Assembly (NCBI GenBank): GCA_026214975.1
Contig: JAOBSW010001187.1
Coordinates: 1 to 64,000, forward strand
Origin: Gentiana macrophylla
Taxonomy: Eukaryota; Streptophyta; Magnoliopsida; Gentianales; Gentianaceae
DNA length: 64,000 nt
Reading direction: 5' to 3'
Under the pieces are notes generated by a model. It ran no database searches. It worked only from the letters and a program-made list of their open reading frames with translations, and was not told where the DNA came from. The position numbers and the translations under genes were made by a program. Shown piece after piece: positions 33,069 to 44,683 of the stretch. Every line of letters starts with the position of its first letter. The stretch's first letter is position 1.

Positions 33069-34546
33069 AGTTCGGAGGATTTTGCATCACTAAACAAAAA
33101 CAATTTATAAACCCTAACCTATATGCAAAACTAACTCCTAACCGACCGAATATCGGGTAATTGCTAGTAAAGCGGGATAAGTAAGGGGTCGATCCACAGG
33201 GAATTGGGATGATGAATCTAATCTTATTAATTCCTTAAATTGTTACTACTATTTATTACTAAACCTAAACTAAAACGGAAAATAAACTGGACAGAGGATT
33301 GTCAATCCAAAGCCAGGAAGGATAAAAGCGAAAATTAATAAATAAAACTATAAACGAAAAGAACATAAAACAAAGATACATGGGATCAAACAATATACAA
33401 ACCAAGTGATTTCGATCCTAGTTCATCTCATGATTTTAATTCAATATTGTGGTTTCACCTATCAAAGGTATGAATTTCTACTCCCGTAGATAACTCGCCT
33501 ATCAATCTTTCATCTCTCGATATATCAGATTGACGCTATCAAAACAAGGTGTAAGATCTCTCAATCTAGCAACCTAGACATCTAACCTATCAACTCTCGT
33601 TATTGCAAGATTAGAAATCCCATCTTTCCTATGGTGATCTAAGGTTTACACCGACTCTCGTCATACGGTAAACATCAATAACAATTCATCTTTCGATAAT
33701 GATTGCATAGCACATAAGCATAGGAAGATACAAAACGAATCAAAGATCATAAAGATAAATAAAGGATTGAATAAATTAAAAGATAAACTCACATAGTTTG
33801 TATAATGGATGATCTCCATGAATCACAAACGAAAAGAAAAGCATCATAATCTAACCCGGATCACCCGAGCACAGGGCTCGGGTGACCGGCCTTGAAACCC
33901 TCAGTACGCGGCTGCTGATGTATTCTGTGTGTATGAGAAAATCTGATTTCATTAGGGTTGGGGCGATGCGGCTATATATAGACTTTTAAGTCGGCTAGGT
34001 CAAAAGCGGCGGTGGACGCCCGTCCAAAGTACTGGACGCCAGTCCAGCCTGCTTGAAAACTTCGAGTCGGGCCGAATCATGATCAGACGCCCGTCCTTCT
34101 TTAAATCAAACGCTCGTTCAGCAAATTCCTCAGAACTCTGAATCAAACTATCTCTTCTGGACGCCACCCAAGGATCTCGACGCTTGATCCATCGAACTTT
34201 ACTTCAAACGTACGTTCAGTACAACTTCATTCCAATTCTACTTCAAATCTTCAATCCAATCTCAAGTTAATCTCTTTCCTTCTATTCAAATCTTCAATCG
34301 AACATCATTTTAGCTCCTTCCAGGACATATTTGTGTACCTTCAAAACCATAAAAACAAGCAAAGTGTAAAACCATAGATAATTACCAATAAAACCACGAA
34401 ATTAGCTCAAGTTTACACTTAAAGACTTTTAAAACTCATTTGCTCAATATTTCAATATAAAGCTCGATTTCTATGAGAAACATACGAATATGGAGAGAAT
34501 TGTTACAAAATATATCCTTATAAAACGTATAAAATCACCCTTAACA
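33069..34546 (-). repeat. 3' LTR of the non-autonomous element (1,478 bp)
   Basis: Minus strand starts TGTTAAGGGTGATTTTATAC at 34546 and ends CCTCCGAA plus CT at 33069, where the partner has CCTCCGAACA. TATA-like CTATATATAG at about 33972-33981. Motif variants GGACGCCCGTCC at 34015-34100. Confidence 0.9.
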
Positions 34547-34584
34547 ACTCCCCCACATTTATCTTTTGCTCGTCCCGAGCAAAA
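34547..34584 (-). promoter_or_regulatory. Hairpin plus polypurine tract of the non-autonomous element
   Basis: Minus strand: a stem TTTTGCTCG / CGAGCAAAA with loop GGA (34584-34564), then AAATGTGGGGGAGT directly before the LTR. Same arrangement as at 10180-10217. Confidence 0.75.
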
Positions 34585-37500
34585 CAAAACAAGATAAAGG
34601 CTCGAGAAAAGATAGACATCTCAGCACATATAACACATATTCAATAACTTAGAGGTTCACCCCGGTGTGTGTGCAAGCCATAGAAAACTTCCACTAAATC
34701 CAAACTCAAGAAACTCAAAGCAAAACTAGCTAATACCCCCTTCAAACTAGAGATAATTGATACTTATAAGATGTACCCTACAAACGTGACATATCCCGAA
34801 AAGGATGATCGATTATATCTAGAGCCTTTCTGAAATACTCAGAGGATAATCCCTATAGCATATCTATCAGTTTATACTGGGGATAAGATAGACGATAACT
34901 CAGTCTTATATTCAATTCATACCACTTCTTTTTGCAAGTTGATTTAACTATTTCACTTTTTTAAACACACATCAGAATGAGCTATTGCCCTGTCATAGCA
35001 GAATAGGATATTCGAGATATACCCTACTTTACTCCAATCATAAGGCAGCTTTTTCTGACTGTCGTGAGCTTTTAGTCATCATAGTGGTATAGGACATTTC
35101 GAGATAATGCCCTACCGCACTCAAATCATCGACTAGCTTCCGACACACCCAATAATTCTTCATATTAAACTCAACTTTTTCATTTGACAATAAGCTACGT
35201 TTTACTTATCACATTCAAACCTTAGATATTCACAGTATATCATACTCTGGATCTAAATACAAACTATCATAAATCTCAAGATACGTACGTAGCACTAAGC
35301 ACACGACTTATAAGATAATCAGAAATTACTCGTCAAAAGGGGTATAACTTTATAAATTAGCTCATCGTTCACTATGGCTCGTGAAAAATAGATCTCAGGT
35401 GAAACAACTAACTTATCATACATATGATATATAGCATAAATGACTATAAAAATAACGAACACTGAATTGAATTGCCTACTCGGGACAAAACAAAAAAAAC
35501 AAAATGTCGAAATTTTTTGAAAATTCTAGCTCATTTTGCATAGAATCATAATATAATTAAGCAAACGATATGTAGGTACACAAACCATTCCCTCCCCACA
35601 CTTAAATCACAACATGTCCTCATATTTGTGTGAGAATTAAAGAAAAGATAAAAGAACTTAGCTGATTTGGTAATGATATGAAGATAGGCTGAAGAAGGAT
35701 AGATAATCGATCCGCGTTTCCGAGGCACGAGATGTCATAGGTATTCCTCTCCATATTCACTTCCAAGTTAGCTTAACAAAAACAACTAAAAAATGTACCT
35801 GCACCACTTGAAAAACATGGCAGTATCTCGGGGAACACGGGGGAATATAACATACCGCTAAAATATAACGAAAGACAAGAAGTAAGCACATGATATAATG
35901 GCTCAGATGGAAAAATCACCACACAGGGAAAGTACAGGACACCTAAGCGTCAAATATAAAGCCACAGAAGCTCATAATACAAATAAGGTCAACATGTGCA
36001 TACAGAAATAAAGATAGAGATTAAGGACACTACAAAGTCGCAGGATTGTACATGTAAAACACATGGAAAAGATTTCAGAGAGATTTTTTTAGATTAAGCT
36101 CATGTAAAGATGGAACATATACATGGAACATTACAAAATAGCAGGGCTAGGTGCTCTATACGAAAATATATTACAATGCAATCTACATGATATGCAATTA
36201 TATAAAAAAAAATAAAAAGCTGACAGGCTCAGGCTGAGCAAGTTGGGTAGACAACTCTACAGTGACTACGGCCCGTACAGAAACAAAAATAAAATAAAAT
36301 AAAAGTGGTAGCATACGGCAAGCCGACAGTAACTACCCTCAAGAAAAATAAAAGAAAAATAGAAAAACAATGCAACTAGATGACATGCAACTAAATGATA
36401 TGCAAAAATAAAAGAAAATGAAAGAAAGAAAACTAGCCCACTCATTTGCAACACGACATGTATATCATAAACGTCTACCAAATAATGATAGTTTACGATA
36501 AACGACAATACTATTCATTATATGCAGTGTAGACGCGCCTTAAGACTCATCAAAGGTGATAGGATTATGGAAAACCAACAGTTAGCTATACTAAACAGAT
36601 ATAACTCATAAGCCAACGACAGTAGCAACGAAAAACCGACAGTAGCTACCCATATGAGTTACAAAAATAACAAGAAAGCACATAAGTCTCAAAGCTCACA
36701 GGATTCATCACAACGATATGTAGCATACGGAAACCGACATTAGCTATAACATGCATAGATGAATCCTAACACCCTAGATAGACGACAACAGGAACAACAT
36801 AAGTCATATTAGAATCACGTCTAGCTAGGTGAATTACTTAACATGGATTGCAATAGATGGAAAGAAAACCCTAACGGTGAAAGAACAGGACATCTACGCA
36901 TATACAAAGGCAACAGAGGCTCTCATTAAAACATCCATGTCAATTAATGAAGCATGTATATAAAAATTAATCAATTATTTAACGTGGATCAGTAGATGGA
37001 AAGATGTAAACATGCAAGTTTAGAACATCTACGTAAAAATAACTAGCCACAGAAGCTCGTATGAAAGTATCCACGTCAAATAAAGCATTAAAAATCAAAT
37101 CAAGAGAAACTTGGAACCTGAACGTGCGTTCAACATAACAAACGGGCGTTCGCCTGGAATTTATGAACTGGACGGGCGTCTGGATTAAACCGGATGCTCG
37201 TCTAGTTGCCCTAAGACTTAACAGAATAGGTGCATATCGGATGGACGGACGTCCACTCACTATGAACGCACGTCTGGAAACTACAAAGAGTGGCCGGACG
37301 TTCACAGAGAGCAGACTCCCGTCTGGTCTTAGCTTAAAGCACAAAACAAGACACCTGAGCAACCTCAGAAACCCTAGATATAACATCAAAAACCCTAGAT
37401 ACTTAAGAAACCCTAGAAATCCTTTATTTATTTATTTAAAACAAAAAACAGAAAACAATGAAAGGGGGAAAAACGTGTTGAAATCTTCTGAGCCCAAAAT

Positions 37501-37925
37501 GGAAGGGAAAACAGTGGATTTTGACCTCAAAAATGGTGTAGAATGGCCATAGGCCATTCATCATGTCGTCGGCGTCGGAAAGAGCTTTCCGAATTGGGGT
37601 CCTGCGCGCCAATCGGACACTCGAGCCGAAAGTTACGGCCAAAATACTAACGAGTGCTAAAACGATCCCTTTTATCCAAAAGTTCGATCGTACAAAGCGG
37701 GGTCGATAATTCAACCTCGATGTCCCGAATCAAACTAGGTTACACTTCACGTTTAACAAATCGAGTAAAAAAAACTTTTTGCACATTCTTAACCCTACGG
37801 TCATCGAAACACGGAAAAAAAAATAAAAAAACCTCAATTTATTTAACGCTACTTTTTATTGAAAGAAAAAGAAATCGTAACAAAATAGAGAAATTAACTC
37901 AATTAGATTCAACAAAACACCGATT
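34585..37925 (-). other. Interior of the non-autonomous element, non-coding
   Basis: On the minus strand the right end (37925-37000) is a leader like that of Athila, with GGACG-CGTCC motif variants at about 37120-37330. The left end (36000-34585) is the conserved 3' noncoding region with the direct repeats at about 34980-35135 and an internal purine tract at 35588-35603. The middle (about 35900-37060) has decayed repeats: CCGACAGTAGCTA-like words at about 36320-36760, and three copies of a CAGGACATCTACGC...AGCCACAGAAGCTC type block at about 35936, 36887 and 37020. No open frame with recognisable protein sense. Confidence 0.6.
35588..35603 (-). promoter_or_regulatory. Internal purine tract of the non-autonomous element
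   Basis: Minus strand AAGTGTGGGGAGGGAA, preceded by GAGGACA, about 1.05 kb from the canonical tract. Equivalent to 9157-9174 and 45099-45113. Confidence 0.55.
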
Positions 37926-37942
37926 CCCCGGCAACGGCGCCA
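37926..37942 (-). other. Primer-binding site of the non-autonomous element (tRNA-Asp)
   Basis: Minus strand TGGCGCCGTTGCCGGGG, three bases from the 5' LTR end at 37946. Identical to the site of the host Athila element. Confidence 0.9.
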
Positions 37943-37945
37943 ATT

Positions 37946-39422
37946 TGTTCGGAGGATTTTGCATCACTAAACAAAAACAATTTATAAACCCTAACCTATA
38001 TGCAAAACTAACTCCTAACCGACCGAATATCGGGTAATTGATAGTAAAGCGGGATAAGTAAGGGGTCGATCCACAGGGAATTGGGATGTTGAATCTAATC
38101 TTATTAATTCCTTAAATTGTTACTACTATTTATTACTAAACCTAAACTAAAACGGAAAATAAACTAGACAGAGGATTGTCAATCCAAAGCCAGGAAGGAT
38201 AAAAGCGAAAATTAATAAATAAAACTATAAACGAAAAGAACATAAAACAAAGATACATGGGATCAAACAATATACAAACCAAGTGATTTTGATCCTAGTT
38301 CATCTCATGATTTTAATTCAATATTGTGGTTTCACCTATCAAAGGTATGAATTTCTACTCTCGTAGATAACTCGCCTATCAATCTCTCATCTCTCGATAT
38401 ATCGGATTGACGCTATCAAAACAAGATGTAAGATCTCTCAATCTAGCAACCTAGACATCTAACCTATCAACTCTCGTTATGTCAAGATTAGAAATCCCAT
38501 CTTTCCTATTGTGATCTAAGGTTTACACCGACTCTCGTCATACGGTAAACATCAATAACAATTCATCTTTCGATAATGATTGCATAGCACATAAGCATAG
38601 GAAGATACAAAACGAATCAAAGATCATAAAGATAAATAAAGGATTGAATAAATTAAAAGATAAACTCACATAGTTTGTATAATGGATGATCTCCATGAAT
38701 CACAAACGAAAAGAAAAGCATCCTAATCTAACCCGGATCACCCGAGCACAAGGCTCGGGTGACCGGCCTTGAAACCCTCAGTACGCGGCTGCTGATGTAT
38801 TCTGTGTGTATGAGAAAATCTGATTTCATTAGGGTTGGGGCGATGCGGCTATATATAGACTTTTAAGTCGGCTAGGTCAAAAGCGGCGGTGGACGCCCGT
38901 CAAAAATCATGGGACTTGATCCCACCGCTTGAAAACTTCGAGTCGGGCCGAATCATGATCAGACGCCCGTCCTTCTTTAAATCAAACGCTCGTTCAGCAA
39001 ATTCCTCATAACTCTGAATCAAACTATCTCTTCTGGACGCCAGTCCAAGGATCTAGACGCCAGTCCACTAAACTCTACTTCAAACGTGCGTTCAGTACAA
39101 CTTCATTCCAATTCTACTTCAAATCTTCAATCCAATCTCAACTTAATCTCTTTCCTTCTATTCAAATCTTCAATCGAACATCATTTTAGCTCCTTCCATG
39201 ACATATTTGTGTACCTTCAAGACCATAAAAACAAGCAAAGTGTAAAACCATAGATAATTACCAATAAAACCACGAAATTAGCTCAAGTTTACACTTAAAG
39301 ACTTTTAAAACTCATTTGCTCAATATTTCAATATAAAGCTCGATTTCTATGAGAAACATACGAATATGGAGAGAATTGTTACAAAATATATCCTTATAAA
39401 ACGTATAAAATCACCCTTAACA
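37946..39422 (-). repeat. 5' LTR of the non-autonomous element (1,477 bp)
   Basis: Plus strand starts TGTTCGGAGGATTTTGC and ends CCCTTAACA, followed by target copy atgag. TATA-like CTATATATAG at 38849-38858. One block (about 38890-38930) differs strongly from the other LTR (about 34017-34060), in a CAG-rich spot. Confidence 0.9.
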
Positions 39423-40046
39423 ATGAGCAAGCAGCTAGCCGATTTACAAATGCAGCAGCAGAGAGGGCCATCAGATGTGAACTACCTGGGAATGCAGGCG
39501 GGAAATGAGATGACTAAGGAAGTGAATTTAATGGAGAATCATAACCAAACCTTCAGAAACTTCAATCAGAATCAGAATTATTCCGGATTTCAATGTCCCA
39601 ATCTTAATCAAGCCAATGCACCACCTGGCCCATCAAATTCCAAACCTTCTTTCAACTCAAGTTATCAAAGACCACCTCCAGGAGTGGTTAATCAATCTCA
39701 CAATCCTAACTCCCAAAGACCTCAAGGTGGTTGGAATCAAAACCAACACCATAACCAAACCACCTCTTGTGTCCCCCAACATAAGTTTGATGAGCTAGTA
39801 GACATGGTGAAGAACCTGGCTACTAGTGTCAAGAAAATAGAGAGACAGGTTGGTCAGATGGCAGATCAACAAGCAAACAGACCCCACGGTAAACTTCCAA
39901 GTTATACCGAAAGAAATCCTAAAGCAGATATCAATGTTTGGACTGCCATCACACCTCAATGGGATTATGGGAACGAAGAGCTAAATGAGGTCACTCTAAG
40001 AAGTGGTAAGCAGGCGGGACCCGGAAAGATGTTGGGAAACGAGTAG
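39423..40046 (+). pseudogene. Athila gag, C-terminal part
   Basis: Resumes gag after the insertion: residues KQLADLQMQQQR, then an Asn/Gln/Pro-rich region (NQNQNYSGFQCPNLNQ), a heptad-like LVDMVKNLATSVKKIERQV stretch and the Athila signature EVTLRSGKQ near 40000. The open frame extends upstream into the inserted LTR by chance, so the true beginning is the target copy at 39423. No CCHC knuckle is seen. Stops at 40046, followed by the gag-protease linker. Confidence 0.9.
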
Positions 40047-41148
40047 CCCCTCCTGACGCCATAAGTTCAGGAGGGGGCAATCAGAAATTAAATACCGAAG
40101 AAAGCAACAGTGAGGAGGAGCTTAATGATGATTCTTCGGGTGATGAAAATGATTCTGATAGAGAAATGAGGAAAAGTCAGTGGGTGTACCACGCGACAAA
40201 GAAAGAGGAGGAAAAGTTTGTCGAGATGGAAGATAAGGAAGACGAAGCCATAAAAAATCAAGCCATGAACAATGATAAAGCCCTTCCTTACCCGCCAAAG
40301 AAGAAAGAGAATACCCTCAGTCATGACAGACAATATGACGGAGTGAGGAGGATGCTCAGAGACACCAAAGTGAGTATACCCCTAGCTGAGGTATTGACTG
40401 AAATGCCCAAGTGCTCTAAGTATCTTAAGGAAGTTTGTGGGAGCAAGAGGAAGCTTCAAGGGATGGCGGAAGAAGTTTTAAGAGAAGACTTCTCTATGGT
40501 TTCACAAAAAGTTGCTACTAAGCGAGGTGACCCCGGAAGACCTTCAATCTCTTGTGAGATTGAAGGCCACATGTTCCAAAACGTCTTATGCGACTCAGGG
40601 GCCTCTATAAATGTGATTCCATTAAACGTCTGCAAAAAGCTCGGTTTAGATAAAAGAATGCGGTAACGCCCTATTTCTCTTCAGATGGTAGACCAATCTA
40701 GCCGCTCAGCAGCTGGTTGTGTTACTAATGTTCTTCTCCATGTTGAAGACTTGGTTTTCCCTACCGACCGGGTTATCTTAGACTATCCGCTCGACAAAGA
40801 GATGCCCTAATTCTAGGCCGGACCTTTTGGACACCTCTCGCGCCTCATCGATTTTTGTAAGGGTCGATTACGCTTAGAGTCGATGATACATACATTACCT
40901 TCACACGAGGAAAAGTCACGAGGAAACCTTGATTGAAGAAATCTCGTTCGTCGAAGCAATTTATGAGGACGAAGAAGATGCCAACTCGAAGAAGCGGTAG
41001 AGCTAACAGAGATAGGTGTTTTTGAAGCTATAAACATTAAAGATCAAGGTGATCTGTGGACCATCTTCGTTTCATTTACGGGGCGTAGTCAGCGGCGAGT
41101 CGTCGCCTTCACAACTTGCTCACACTGAGCTGTCAATGAACAAGAAAC
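40047..41148 (+). pseudogene. Athila protease and linker
   Basis: A charged linker (EKFVEMEDKEDEAIKNQ) is followed by LAEVLTEMPKCSKYLKEV and the aspartic protease with CDSGASINVIPLNVCKKLGL at about 40590-40650, active-site DSG intact. The flap region follows in other frames (HVEDLVFPTD, about 40740-40775) and a decayed GRPF-like block near 40820. Several frame breaks after 40660. Protease releases the Gag and Pol proteins. Confidence 0.8.
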
Positions 41149-42420
41149 ATGGAGATTCCCAAAGCAATGAACGATGATTTCAAAGAGTGCATCGGGGAAG
41201 ACTTTAACCCCTGTAGAAGAGGAAGCCTGATGGGTAGTTGGGATGAAGTGGATTTCTGGAGAGAGACTATTCATTGGGAGGTTGATGATTGGGAACAGCT
41301 AGCAGAGGAGCTAGAAGAAGAAGAATTGAGAAAGATGATCAAGCATAAGAAGGAGAAAGCGGGTGCTGACAGAAGGATCCCTATGGATGATGTGATCCAG
41401 TACCTTTCTGGGGTTATACCTCGGGAAGATGAGGTATTCTTCAGTCAACCACTTGAAGCCCATAAGGAAAAAGGTGGCCCCTCAAAATCTAGTATTGAGC
41501 AACCACCTTCTGACTTGGAGCTTAAACCGCTTCCGCAACACCTTAAGTACATTTTTCTTAGGGATGGTGATAAGTTACCCTTGATCATCTCTTCAAAACT
41601 CGAGCCCGAGCAAGAAGCACTATTGATAAAAGTGCTTGAAAAGAACATCCTCGCGTTCGGATGGCAAGTGGGTGATATCCGAGGAATCAGCCCCGATGTG
41701 TGCATGCATAAAATCTGAACGGAGGAAGGAGCTAAGAAAGTCAGACAACCTCAGTGAAGGCTGAATCCTCACATGCAGGAGGTTGTCAAGAAAGAAGTCA
41801 TAAAATGGTTAGATATGGGAATCATCTATGCAATCGTTGATAGTGAGTGGGTTAGCCCCACCCAAGTTGTGCCGAAGAAGGAGGTATTACCGTGGAAAAG
41901 AATGAAAAGGGGAAGAAGTAGCTTAACGCCTTGTGGATCAGCAGGTGAGTGCATTGACTATTGCAGATTGAATGAAGTCACCGCCAAAGACCATTTCCCC
42001 TTACCTTTCATTGACCGACTTCTTGAAAGACCGAGTGGTCATAAGTATTATTGTTTCCTCGATGGATATTACGGTTACTTCGGATAGCCATCGACCCTAA
42101 TGACCATGAGAAGACTACGTTTACGTGTCCATCGTGCACTTTTGCTTTTCGTAGAATGCCTTTCGGGTTATGCAATGCACCAAACAACATTTCAAGCGGT
42201 GCATGTTGGCCATTTTCGATGGACTTGTGGAGAAATGTATGGAAGTCTTCATGGATGACTTCTCGATCTATGGCGATAGCTTTGATGAGATCTTGGAAAA
42301 TCTAGATATGGTACTTCGTATTTGTGTTGAAAAGAATTTAGTGCTTAGCGGGAGAAATGCCATGATCTAGTAGATGAAGGATTGTTCGGGACACAAGGTG
42401 TCCAAGATCGTATTCAGTTG
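41149..42420 (+). pseudogene. Athila reverse transcriptase
   Basis: The frame at 41149-41718 contains the pre-RT block LPQHLKYIFLRDGDKLPLII and FGWQVGDIRGISPDVCMHKI, then a stop. The next frame has VKKEVIKWLDMGIIYAI and WVSPTQVVPKKE, then CIDYCRLNEVTAKDHFPLPF (41773-42050). FRRMPFGLCNAP follows at about 42150-42180 and the catalytic motif FMDDFSIYGDSFDEIL at about 42248-42295. The usual order of RT blocks is kept but stops and shifts occur at 41716, 41755, 42085, 42185 and 42368. Confidence 0.9.
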
Positions 42421-42449
42421 ATAAGGCTAAAGTAGAGGCCATTGAAAAG

Positions 42450-43067
42450 ATGGCGTACCCGAAAACAGTGAAAGAGGTGCGAGGTTTTCTAGGTCATGTT
42501 GGCTTCTACAGGCGGTTTATTCGGGACTTTTCTACCATCGCTAAGCCCTTATCTAACCTTCTGAAAGATGATGTTGAGTTCTTGTTTGATGAGAAATGCA
42601 AGGAAGCTTTCAATTGCCTAAAGGATAAGCTCATAAGTGCCCCTATCTTAATCACACCTGACTGGACTAAGCCTTTTGAATTAATGTGCGAAGCCTCTAA
42701 CTACGCAGTGGGTGCAGTTTTAGGCCAGAGAATTGATAAAAAGTTCATGCCCATTTACTATGCGAGCTACACCTTGAACCCGGCTCAATGCAATTACACC
42801 ACGACTGAGAAAGAATTCTTAGCCGTCCTTTTTGCTATCGACAAGTTTAGAAGTTACCTTCTAGGGTCTCAAGTTGTGGTTTGGACAGACCATGCAGCCC
42901 TACGCTACCTTATGGACAAAGCAGATGCAAAGCCAAGGTTACTCAGATGGATTCTAATTTTGCAAGAGTTTGACCTGGAGATCAAAGATAAGAAGGGTAG
43001 TGAAAATATTGTGGCTGATCACCTGTCTCGCCTAGTAAATGAGGGTGGCAAAATTTCCAGGACATAG
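42450..43067 (+). pseudogene. Athila RNase H domain
   Basis: 205-codon open frame with [20 protein letters not shown] at its start, then [17 protein letters not shown] (RNase H Asp replaced by Glu in CEAS, where Ty3/gypsy elements usually have CDAS), [32 protein letters not shown] and [11 protein letters not shown]. The frame is intact but sits in a broken pol and the substitution of the first catalytic Asp would matter for activity. Confidence 0.85.
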
Positions 43068-44683
43068 GCATTGATTTTCCAACCGAGCAATTAATGAAGC
43101 TAGAGCGTGAGGGCCGTGGTATCTTGATTACGCCAACTACTTAGCAGGTGGGCATTTAGAAGAGATGACGTATCAGGAAAAGAAGAAATTTTTCAGCGAC
43201 TTAAAGTATCTCGTATGGGAGGATCCATATCTGTTTAAAGTCTGCAAGGATGGGTTGCTTAGAAGGTGTGTTCCGGAGCATGAACAATTGGATATCTTGG
43301 AGCAATGTCATAGTGGTCCCACGGGAGGACACTACGGAACACCCAAGACTGTTGCAAAAATCCTCCAAGCTGGATTTTACTGGCCGACTCTTTTTAAAGA
43401 TGCATAAGCCTTTTGTAAAGGTTGCGATAGGTGCCAGAGGATTGGGAGACTCAGTAATAGGATGGAGATGCCTTTGAGGCCTATCTTGGAATGTGAAGTT
43501 TTTGACGTCTGGGGCATTGACGTTCCCATCATCATGCTCTAACAAATATATTCTGGTCTGTGTGGACTATGTTTCCAAGTGGGTAGAGGCCATAGCCACC
43601 CAAACCAATGATCACAAAGTTGTAAAGAAATTCTTGCAAAAGAATATCTTTACTAGATTTGGTCGTCTCAGAGCCCTTATCGGTGATGAAGGTTCGCAGA
43701 TTGTAATGCACCACTTGGATCAAATTCTTGAGAGCTATGGTGTCAAGCATAGAATTGGTACACCATACCACCCCAAACCAGTGGCCAAGTCGAGGTGAGC
43801 AAATGAGAAGTCTAAAGCGGATTTTGAGAAAAGCGTGAACTCCAATAGATCCAAGCTGAGTCCGAAGTTGGATGACGACTTTGGGCTTATATCGACTGCG
43901 TTTAAGACCCCTATAGGAACGTCACCCTTCCAAATGGATTATGGCAAGGCATGCCATTTACCAGTCGAGCTTGAACACAGAGCTTACTGGGCTATTAAAT
44001 TCTTGAATTTCGATAGCCAACTCTGTGGGGAAAAGAGGTTATTGCAATTAAATGAGCTCGACGAGTTTAGACTCAGAGCATATGAGAACGCCAAAATCAG
44101 TAAGGAAAGAACGAAGGCACTCCACGATGCTAAGATTAAAGATCGGGACTTCAAAGTGGGAGACATGGCTTTGCTGTATAACACCAGGCTCCATCTTTTT
44201 GCTGGTAAGCTTAAATCTAGATGGTCTGGCCCCTTTGAGATTCTTGATGTTCAACCTGGTGGAGCCATTACGTTGAAAGGGTACGGTGATCAACTGTTCA
44301 AAGTCAATAGTCACAGGATTAAGAAGTACTTTGGGCAACCCAAGGAAAAGCCTGAAGTACTATACTTTCAAAAGAGAAATGAAACGGTTGAGTCGTTTAT
44401 TTGTGAAGAGATTCCATCCGACTTCTTTGGAGTGGATGATGACATTATTACCCCTAACCTTGCAGATCCTTCTGTCAATGCTCCTGAGCCTGTTAGCATA
44501 CCTCAGCCGAATCTGAGAAACAAGAACAAGAAGAAAAGAGTCAATGTTGTCTGGAGAGAAAAATTTCATGATTTTCTCGCGCACTTGACTTGTTGTTGTG
44601 GCGAAAACCATTTCCGTCCTAGTCATTCTGATTCTGACAGAGAAGTGGTTAGCCTCATACCCAAGTGGCCCGATCCGGGTTAA
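43068..44683 (+). pseudogene. Athila integrase
   Basis: Zinc-binding HHCC region with GHYGTPKTVAKILQAGFYWP (43330-43390) and CKGCDRCQR. Catalytic core in a second frame: [20 protein letters not shown] (first Asp), LIGDEGSQIV (second Asp) and HRIGTPYHPKP. The C-terminal part (43835-44683) has TPIGTSPFQMDYGKACHLPV, GEKRLLQLNELDEFR, FKVGDMALLYNTRLHLFAGK and a tail of about 120 residues ending KWPDPG. The core frame is broken near 43410, 43795 and 43830. No env-like ORF follows. Confidence 0.9.

Larger units (their letters stand above)
33069..39422 (-). mobile_element. Non-autonomous Athila-type element (6.35 kb) inserted in Athila gag
   Basis: LTRs 33069-34546 and 37946-39422 with target duplication atgag at 33064-33068 and 39423-39427. 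Primer-binding site and polypurine tract are on the minus strand. The 3.4 kb interior has a 5' leader and 3' noncoding region like those of the autonomous Athila elements but no gag, pol or env-like ORF, so it must rely on another element's proteins. The LTR family is that of 10218-12375. The two LTRs are about 98% identical by eye, suggesting the youngest insertion in the window. The left LTR begins AG rather than TG. Confidence 0.9.

Noticed and set aside
37163..37552. 129-codon plus-strand frame
   Set aside because: It lies in the leader of the non-autonomous element, antisense to it, and is produced by GC-rich motif copies. The minus-strand frame 36979-37389 overlapping it is equally unsupported.
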